IMG/VR virus record: IMGVR_UViG_3300034103_001610
Span: 1 to 24,704 of that record
Strand: one strand, 5' to 3'
DNA length: 24,704 nucleotides
Origin: a virus
Numbering within the stretch: the stretch's first letter is position 1; every line of letters starts with the position of its first letter. The notes below the pieces were generated by a model. It saw only the letters and a program-made list of their open reading frames with translations. It did no database searches and had not been told where the DNA came from. Of the stretch, positions 20,765 to 24,704 are shown piece by piece. A program made the translations under genes and the position numbers.

Positions 20765-21727
20765 ATGAAACTCAAAAATTTTATTGCTGTTGGTCTGGTT
20801 GTTGCTCCTGCTGCTGCTCTTGCTGGATCTACTTTGAATGGTGCTGGTGCCACCTTCCCTGCACCAATTTATCAACGCTGGTTCCAAGATTATGCACGAA
20901 CTTCTGGGAGTAGGGTTAATTATCAGTCCGTTGGTTCTGGCGCTGGTGTTCGTCAATTTATTGCGGGCACAGTTGACTTCGGAGCAAGCGATGAACCAAT
21001 CAAACCAGCAGAAGCAGCAAAGGTAAAGCGTGGCGTTGTTCAAATTCCAATGGTTGGTGGAACGATTGCTGTTGCTTATAACAAGCCTGAATGCAAACTG
21101 AAACTGACCCAGAAGCAAACCGTTGATGTTTTCTCTGGACGCATTAAGGATTGGAAAGCACTTGGTTGTGCTGCTGGTCCTATTCAGGTAGTGTATCGTT
21201 CTGATGGTTCTGGAACCACTTATGCGTTCACTAACTCTCTGGATGCTTTTGGTGGTTGGAAACCTGGCGTTGGTAAGGCAGTCAAGTGGCCTACTGGTGT
21301 TGGTTCAAAAGGTAATGAAGGTGTTGCTGGAACCATCAAGAACACTGCTGGTGCTATTGGTTATGTGAACACTGGGTTTGTTCGTGCTAACAAACTCCAA
21401 GCCGCTGTACTTCAAAACAAGGCAGGTAAGTTCGTTGGACCTTCTGCTGTGACTGGTTCCGCTGCTCTGAATGGTATTACTCTGGATGCAAACCTTGCTG
21501 GTGAGAACCCCAATCCTGCTGGTGTAAATGCATATCCTATTTCTACTCTGACTTGGATCCTTGCATATAAGACTGGTAATGGTGCAAAGGCAGATGATAT
21601 CCGTGCTGCTATCAATTATGCTCTAAGCACCAAGGCACAATCTATTGCTGATGACCTTGGATATGTTCCTCTTTCTGGAAGTGTTCTGAACAAAGCACGA
21701 CTTGCAGTTGGTCGTATTGGTCAGTAA
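20765..21727 (+). CDS. pstS: PstS, periplasmic phosphate-binding protein
   Basis: PstS captures inorganic phosphate and hands it to the PstCA-B importer of the host. The 320-residue protein has a signal peptide (about 1-20, ending AALA), then LNGAGATFPAPIYQRW (24-39), GAGVRQFIAG and FGASDEPI (about 58-80), and YRSDGSGTTYAFTN for phosphate binding. The rest matches the Venus-flytrap fold and the full length suggests activity. It is preceded by Pho boxes, so it is likely induced by phosphate shortage. It ends 31 nt before a terminator. Well known as an auxiliary gene of cyanophages. Confidence 0.95.
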   Translation: MKLKNFIAVGLVVAPAAALAGSTLNGAGATFPAPIYQRWFQDYARTSGSRVNYQSVGSGAGVRQFIAGTVDFGASDEPIKPAEAAKVKRGVVQIPMVGGTIAVAYNKPECKLKLTQKQTVDVFSGRIKDWKALGCAAGPIQVVYRSDGSGTTYAFTNSLDAFGGWKPGVGKAVKWPTGVGSKGNEGVAGTIKNTAGAIGYVNTGFVRANKLQAAVLQNKAGKFVGPSAVTGSAALNGITLDANLAGENPNPAGVNAYPISTLTWILAYKTGNGAKADDIRAAINYALSTKAQSIADDLGYVPLSGSVLNKARLAVGRIGQ

Positions 21728-21758
21728 ATCCTGATCAAAATAAGTATAAATGACTGCG

Positions 21759-21786
21759 AGGGGTGCTTGACACCCCTTTATTTTTC
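21759..21786 (+). terminator. Rho-independent terminator after pstS
   Basis: GGGGTG (21760-21765) pairs with CACCCC (21771-21776), loop CTTGA, followed by a T-rich stretch TTTATTTTT. Confidence 0.88.
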
Positions 21787-21795
21787 CTATATAAT
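21767..21795 (+). promoter_or_regulatory. Consensus sigma70 promoter of the hli operon, inside the terminator hairpin
   Basis: TTGACA (21767-21772) and TATAAT (21790-21795) are exact consensus boxes spaced by 17 nt. The -35 is made of the terminator loop and its 3' stem. A start near 21802 gives a leader of about 21 nt before hli. Confidence 0.88.
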
Positions 21796-21822
21796 TGTGT
21801 AACAATTCTTAACGAATGTACA

Positions 21823-22017
21823 ATGACTGTAACAACTAATGAGTTTGGGCAACAGAATATGTTTGCCAAAGAGCCAACCATGTATTATGAGAACTATGGT
21901 ATGCTCACCCCCAATCAAGTAAAGGAGCGTACTAATGGACGTTGGGCAATGGTCGGTTTTGTTGCTGGGATCATTTCTTATCTTAGCACTGGCAACTTCT
22001 TCTTCGGTGTCTTCTGA
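21823..22017 (+). CDS. hli: High-light-inducible protein (HLIP)
   Basis: The 64-residue protein belongs to the one-helix chlorophyll-binding family. Its core KERTNGRWAMVGFVAG (about 34-49) has the ERxNGRxAMxGF pattern for chlorophyll-binding helix formation, followed by a TM end with TGNFFFGVF. It protects the photosystems by quenching excess light energy and, with phage infection, may keep photosynthesis running. I chose ATG 21823, behind the promoter at 21767; an in-frame start at 21763 would lie inside the terminator. Confidence 0.95.
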   Translation: MTVTTNEFGQQNMFAKEPTMYYENYGMLTPNQVKERTNGRWAMVGFVAGIISYLSTGNFFFGVF

Positions 22018-22103
22018 TGATTGAAGCACTTTGGACAGTAACCACAGTTGCATTTTTTGTCATTCTGGGTTATGCTGTTGATCAACTTTCGGAAACTTAT
22101 TAA
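22017..22103 (+). CDS. Tiny membrane peptide (28 aa)
   Basis: A 28-residue peptide with one transmembrane helix (MIEALWTVTTVAFFVILGYA, about 4-20), then a polar tail VDQLSETY. It sits between hli and the next gene: the first A of its ATG is the last base of the hli stop, and its own TAA overlaps the next ATG by one base (TAATG). Such tight packing makes it a real gene. It might be a partner of HLIPs in the membrane, which is inference. Confidence 0.55.
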   Translation: MIEALWTVTTVAFFVILGYAVDQLSETY

Positions 22104-22378
22104 TGACTGCTGGAATGCTTGGGCAATTTGCGATTGCCCTTGAAAAACTTGGATGGGACGCAAACGATGAACTATCAGTTGAAATCGGTGGTGTAGCAGT
22201 TACAGGAACTGCAACTCATCCAGATGCAAACCCAAAATGGGCAAAACCATTTGGAACAGTAACTTATCAGAACGATGCTTTTATTGTTATCAAAAATAAA
22301 ACCAGAAGTCCTATGGTTTTTTCCCAACCTAATCCTGAACTTAAACAACAACACCCTTATCAAGGAGAAAACAAATGA
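22103..22378 (+). CDS. Hypothetical protein (91 aa) in the hli operon
   Basis: The 91-residue protein has two parts: an N-terminal helix with LGQFAIALEKLGWDANDELSVE (about 6-27) and a beta-rich part containing the sequences IGGVAVTGTATH and FGTVTYQNDAFIVI, then a polar proline-rich tail. No signal peptide or transmembrane helix is seen. It overlaps the gene upstream by one base and the second hli by 4 nt, so it belongs to the operon. I do not recognise the family. Confidence 0.7.
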   Translation: MTAGMLGQFAIALEKLGWDANDELSVEIGGVAVTGTATHPDANPKWAKPFGTVTYQNDAFIVIKNKTRSPMVFSQPNPELKQQHPYQGENK

Positions 22379-22494
22379 ACAAAATTTTTACCGAAAAAGC
22401 AGAGCGTATTAATGGATGGGCTGCAATGATTGGAATCGTAGCTGCCATGGGTTCTTATCTCACTACTGGGCAAATTATTCCCGGCGTATTCTGA
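22375..22494 (+). CDS. hli: Second, minimal high-light-inducible protein (39 aa)
   Basis: The 39-residue protein has the HLIP core EKAERINGWAAMIGIVAAMG (about 7-26) and ends TGQIIPGVF, like the upstream hli. It lacks the N-terminal extension of the first copy, so it is close to the minimal form. A strong ribosome site AAGGAG (22362-22367) precedes the ATG, which overlaps the upstream stop by 4 nt. A duplication of hli with separation by two small genes is likely. Confidence 0.85.
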   Translation: MNKIFTEKAERINGWAAMIGIVAAMGSYLTTGQIIPGVF

Positions 22495-22505
22495 TGGAGG
22501 TTAAA

Positions 22506-23033
22506 ATGCGTAAAGAACAATATCAAATTCCTCAAGTAGAATTTGTATTTCGTGAAAACGGTGAATTTGTAAAACGTACCTCTTCAGAACTTTTTAATGA
22601 AAAGCGCGTTGTCATTTTTAGTTTGCCTGGTGCTTTCACTCCTACTTGCAGTGCCTATCAGTTACCTGGATTCGAAGAGAAATACGACGACTTTATTGGT
22701 AGTGGCATCGACAATATTTACTGCATCTCTGTTAATGATGGGTTTGTGATGAATGCTTGGGCTCAAGATCAGAACATCAAGAATGTAAAACTGATCCCTG
22801 ATGGTAATGCATATTTCACACGTTCTATGGGTATGCTCGTCAATAAGTCTAATCTTGGTTTCGGTGATCGCTCTTGGCGTTATGCTGCGGTCGTGGATAA
22901 TGGAATCATCGAAAAACTATTCATTGAGGCAGGTCAGCGTGACAATGCGGACAGTGACCCTTACGAAGAAACTACTCCTGAGAATGTTCTGGATTACGTG
23001 AAGTCTACAGTACGAGAAACAGTTACTGCATGA
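22506..23033 (+). CDS. Peroxiredoxin (Prx5 / type II)
   Basis: Peroxiredoxins reduce hydrogen peroxide and organic peroxides using a peroxidatic cysteine. This 175-residue protein has PGAFTPTCS at 41-49 with C48 as that residue, and GDRSWRYAAVVDNG further on with the conserved arginine. The Prx5 features ISVNDGFVMNAWA are present. Reduction is likely by host glutaredoxin or thioredoxin. I chose ATG 22506 because GGAGG lies 5 nt upstream; an in-frame ATG at 22494 is also possible and would overlap the hli stop. A terminator follows immediately. Confidence 0.9.
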   Translation: MRKEQYQIPQVEFVFRENGEFVKRTSSELFNEKRVVIFSLPGAFTPTCSAYQLPGFEEKYDDFIGSGIDNIYCISVNDGFVMNAWAQDQNIKNVKLIPDGNAYFTRSMGMLVNKSNLGFGDRSWRYAAVVDNGIIEKLFIEAGQRDNADSDPYEETTPENVLDYVKSTVRETVTA

Positions 23034-23041
23034 AGATAATC

Positions 23042-23065
23042 AAAGCGCCCAAAAGGGCGCTTTTT
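23042..23065 (+). terminator. Rho-independent terminator after peroxiredoxin
   Basis: AAAGCGCCC (23042-23050) pairs with GGGCGCTTT (23055-23063) around AAAA, then T to 23065. Confidence 0.93.
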
Positions 23066-23066
23066 C

Positions 23067-23074
23067 TATAAATA
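23067..23074 (+). promoter_or_regulatory. T4-type late promoter
   Basis: TATAAATA is an exact match to the T4 late -10 element recognised by the late sigma factor gp55. It follows a terminator by 1 nt and lies 25 nt before the start codon, giving a short leader. It makes the peptidase-lysozyme unit a late-expressed one. Confidence 0.78.
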
Positions 23075-23098
23075 CGTTAGTGTTTATAGAGATAATCC

Positions 23099-23770
23099 AT
23101 GACCCTAGATCTTCATAACTTTTTTAAGTTTTATGATGATGGTAATGCGAATCATGTAGCAGCAGTTCAGTGGTTAGAGGATAACCTACCTGCTCAATTT
23201 CTAGATGATTCAGAGACCGATTGGATTGGTATCTTCAGAACAAAACCACCAACTCCAGCGGTTCTTGCAGTCCCATACTTTAATCAAGTAGATAACTATA
23301 GAGATGCACATAGAACTTGTAACAGTTCATCGTGTGCTATGTGCCTTGCTTTCCTCAAGCCAGGAAGCATTAAAGGTGATGACGAATACGTTAAGAAAGT
23401 ATTTGCGATTGGCGATACAACTGACCATGCCGTACAGACGAAAGTTCTGGCAGGTTATGGAATTAAGTCACACTTTAGTTACAATCTTTCTTTTGCTGAT
23501 ATTGATAAGAGTCTTGATGCTGGGAAGCCTGTCGTTATTGGTATCCTGCATCGCGGTTCTTTATCTGCACCTACTGGTGGGCACATGTGTGTTGTAATCG
23601 GTAAGACTCCTGATGGTAAGGGATATTATGTAAATGATCCTTATGGTTCTCTCAATGATAACTATACTGGTCCAGTGACAAATGGTAAGAAAACCATTTA
23701 CACCAAAGCAGTTCTCAAGCATCGCTGGTGTCCAGGAGGAAACGATGGATGGGGCAGAATCTTCGACTAA
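23099..23770 (+). CDS. C39-like cysteine peptidase with shared N-terminal module
   Basis: The 223-residue protein has two parts. Residues 4-47 (LHNFFKFYDDGNANHV...) are a module shared with the lysozyme at 23869. Residues 57-223 form a C39-type papain-like domain: Q63 for the oxyanion hole, C74 in RTCNSSSC, H162 in GGHMCVVIG and D180 in YYVNDPYG. Such domains cleave peptides, including cell-wall ones or leader peptides. With a lysozyme next to it and a late promoter, a role in host lysis or as part of the virion entry machinery is likely. The exact bond cleaved is unknown. Confidence 0.75.
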   Translation: MTLDLHNFFKFYDDGNANHVAAVQWLEDNLPAQFLDDSETDWIGIFRTKPPTPAVLAVPYFNQVDNYRDAHRTCNSSSCAMCLAFLKPGSIKGDDEYVKKVFAIGDTTDHAVQTKVLAGYGIKSHFSYNLSFADIDKSLDAGKPVVIGILHRGSLSAPTGGHMCVVIGKTPDGKGYYVNDPYGSLNDNYTGPVTNGKKTIYTKAVLKHRWCPGGNDGWGRIFD

Positions 23771-23882
23771 TTTTAAAAGAAAGATCCTTAAAGTAATTAA
23801 GGATCTTACGAATACGGGCAAACATAAGGAAGCAAACGATCTTTATCAAAAGTATTTCGGAGGAACAAATGGCAAGAATTGA
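23745..23882 (+). CDS. Small helical protein bridging peptidase and lysozyme (45 aa)
   Basis: It starts MDGAESSTNF and continues with lysine-rich helices (KRKILKVIKDL, then KHKEANDLYQKYF). A strong ribosome site AGGAGG (23734-23739) lies 5 nt upstream. It overlaps the peptidase by 26 nt and the lysozyme by 14 nt, which suggests translational coupling. An 11-bp hairpin (23781-23791 with 23797-23807) lies inside it. Function unknown. Confidence 0.65.
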   Translation: MDGAESSTNFKRKILKVIKDLTNTGKHKEANDLYQKYFGGTNGKN

Positions 23883-24537
23883 TTTACACAACTTTTTCAA
23901 ATTTTATGATGAAAAAAATCCTAACCATGTTAAGGCAGTTCAGTGGTTAGAAGACAACCTACCAGTCAAATATCTAGAAGATAACATTGATTGGGCAGAG
24001 ATTTATCGCGGAAAAAAGACTAGTGCTGCACCAGCCCCTGCCGCTGCTGCAGCTCCTGTAACAGGTGGCGATGATGTTCCACAAATTGGCATCAAATTAA
24101 TTAAAGAGTTTGAAGGATGTCATTTAAAAGCATATCCTGATCCTCTGACTGGTGGACTTCCAATCACAATTGGTTGGGGTTCTACCCGTAGGAAGGATGG
24201 GTCACACTTCAAACTAGGTGATACTCTCACCCAACAAGAAGCAGATACACTTCTAATTGAACAATGTAAGAATGAGTTTCTTCCTGCCCTTCGCAAAATC
24301 CCACATTGGAGTGAAATGTCAGATGGAAAAAGAGGCGCTCTGCTCAGCTTTGCTTATAATCTTGGTGCCGGTTTTTACGGTGGTGATAACTTTAATACTA
24401 TTACTAAACGCCTGAAGAATAAGGAGTGGGATTTAGTTCCCGATGCTCTTTATCTCTACCGCAATCCTGGTTCAAATGTAGAGGCAGGTCTTGCACGTAG
24501 AAGAAAGGCAGAAGGTGAAGCATGGAAAAAAGGATAA
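23869..24537 (+). CDS. GH24 phage lysozyme with shared N-terminal module
   Basis: The 222-residue protein has three parts. Residues 5-48 (DLHNFFKFYDEKNPNHV...) are the same module as in the upstream peptidase. Residues 50-67 form an alanine-proline linker. Residues 72-222 are a GH24 muramidase with catalytic E82 (in KEFEGCHLKAY), D91 and T100 in TIGWG, and a complete C-terminal domain with ALLSFAYNLGAG. It cleaves the beta-1,4 bond of peptidoglycan between MurNAc and GlcNAc. Ribosome site GGAGG is at 23860-23864. No signal or anchor is seen, so it needs a holin or works on the virion. Confidence 0.9.
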   Translation: MARIDLHNFFKFYDEKNPNHVKAVQWLEDNLPVKYLEDNIDWAEIYRGKKTSAAPAPAAAAAPVTGGDDVPQIGIKLIKEFEGCHLKAYPDPLTGGLPITIGWGSTRRKDGSHFKLGDTLTQQEADTLLIEQCKNEFLPALRKIPHWSEMSDGKRGALLSFAYNLGAGFYGGDNFNTITKRLKNKEWDLVPDALYLYRNPGSNVEAGLARRRKAEGEAWKKG

Positions 24538-24540
24538 ATA
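24533..24540 (+). promoter_or_regulatory. Possible late promoter before the right-edge gene
   Basis: GATAAATA overlaps the lysozyme stop and differs from the T4 late box at its first base. The gene it could serve starts 140 nt further, a long leader, so I give it moderate weight only. The stretch 24541-24679 has no gene that I can see; it holds the inverted repeat described at 24594-24675. Confidence 0.35.
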
Positions 24541-24593
24541 GTTAAAATCAATACTGATTCTTGATCTTAAATGGTCTGAATCTACATACCCCG

Positions 24594-24675
24594 AGTCCTC
24601 TGCGACTTGGTGAATACTTTACTTTTAAACAACTTTAGTTTGTTTCGTTTAGTACACACTGAGTCATAGAGGACT
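24594..24675 (+). promoter_or_regulatory. Leader inverted repeat covering a ribosome site
   Basis: AGTCCTCT (24594-24601) is complementary to AGAGGACT (24668-24675). The second arm contains the ribosome site AGAGGA of the gene starting at 24680, so base pairing would hide it. Confidence 0.45.
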
Positions 24676-24679
24676 TTTT

Positions 24680-24704
24680 ATGTCTTACGCTAAGAAGGCG
24701 CTTG
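24680..24704 (+). CDS. Start of a gene cut by the window edge (MSYAKKAL...)
   Basis: An ATG at 24680 has AGAGGA 6 nt upstream and runs open to the end of the window, giving MSYAKKAL. Only eight complete codons are visible, so no function can be proposed. It follows a 139-nt leader with an inverted repeat, which supports a real start. Confidence 0.5.

Noticed and set aside
20635-20913. 92-codon + strand frame overlapping the start of pstS
   Set aside because: It starts between the porin stop and the terminator hairpin, crosses the terminator and Pho boxes, and its C-terminal half is an off-frame reading of the PstS signal peptide.
21745-21752. TATAAATG as a second late promoter
   Set aside because: It matches 7 of 8 bases but lies between the pstS stop and a strong terminator, so its transcript would end at once.

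Overview
The window looks like part of a T4-like (myovirus-type) cyanophage genome from a marine Synechococcus or Prochlorococcus lineage. The evidence is the gene mix: two high-light-inducible proteins, PstS behind a Pho-box-like array, a SLH/OprB-type cyanobacterial porin, a cluster of tRNA genes without encoded CCA, a GH24 lysozyme, an exact T4-type late promoter (TATAAATA), very small overlapping genes on one strand and no cellular housekeeping genes. No capsid or tail gene is visible, so the assignment rests on accessory genes. Every gene I accept is on the + strand.

Region 1 (1-3890): eight well-formed tRNA genes (Leu-UAG, Gly-UCC, Asn-GUU, Val-UAC, Ser-UGA, Pro-UGG, Ile-UAU, Met/Ile-CAU) and one tRNA-like locus whose anticodon arm does not pair. 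Between them are small genes: a Dps ferritin with all ferroxidase ligands, a possible zinc-ribbon protein, a chain of overlapping tiny (mostly membrane) proteins and a Phd/YefM-like antitoxin without a toxin. Three consensus-like sigma70 promoters (172, 2426, 2980) suggest transcription by the host RNA polymerase. The region ends in three imperfect hairpin repeats and a terminator.

Region 2 (3893-19057): a promoter fused to that terminator drives 18 genes in which all 17 junctions overlap, 11 of them by exactly 4 nt (ATGA). They form a glycan pathway: nucleotide-sugar enzymes (GDP-mannose 3,5-epimerase, two further SDR epimerases, a UDP-glucose/GDP-mannose dehydrogenase), many glycosyltransferases (four GT11-like, two GT2-like, GT17, GT25, exostosin-like, DUF3431-like, DUF5672-like), two methyltransferases and, unexpectedly, a NAD+ synthetase. 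The inferred job is synthesis or remodelling of a fucose- or galactose-type surface glycan, on the infected cell or on virions.

Region 3 (19058-21727): an outer-membrane porin with a SLH domain, and the phosphate-binding protein PstS behind tandem CTTAA-type boxes. Together they could support phosphate or solute uptake during infection.

Region 4 (21759-23033): a consensus promoter inside a terminator hairpin drives hli, a 28-residue membrane peptide, an unknown 91-residue protein, a second 39-residue hli and a Prx5-type peroxiredoxin. This is a photoprotection and oxidative-stress operon.

Region 5 (23042-24704): a late-promoter unit with a C39-like cysteine peptidase and a GH24 lysozyme that share an N-terminal module of about 48 residues. 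A 45-residue gene bridges them, and a new gene starts at the right edge.
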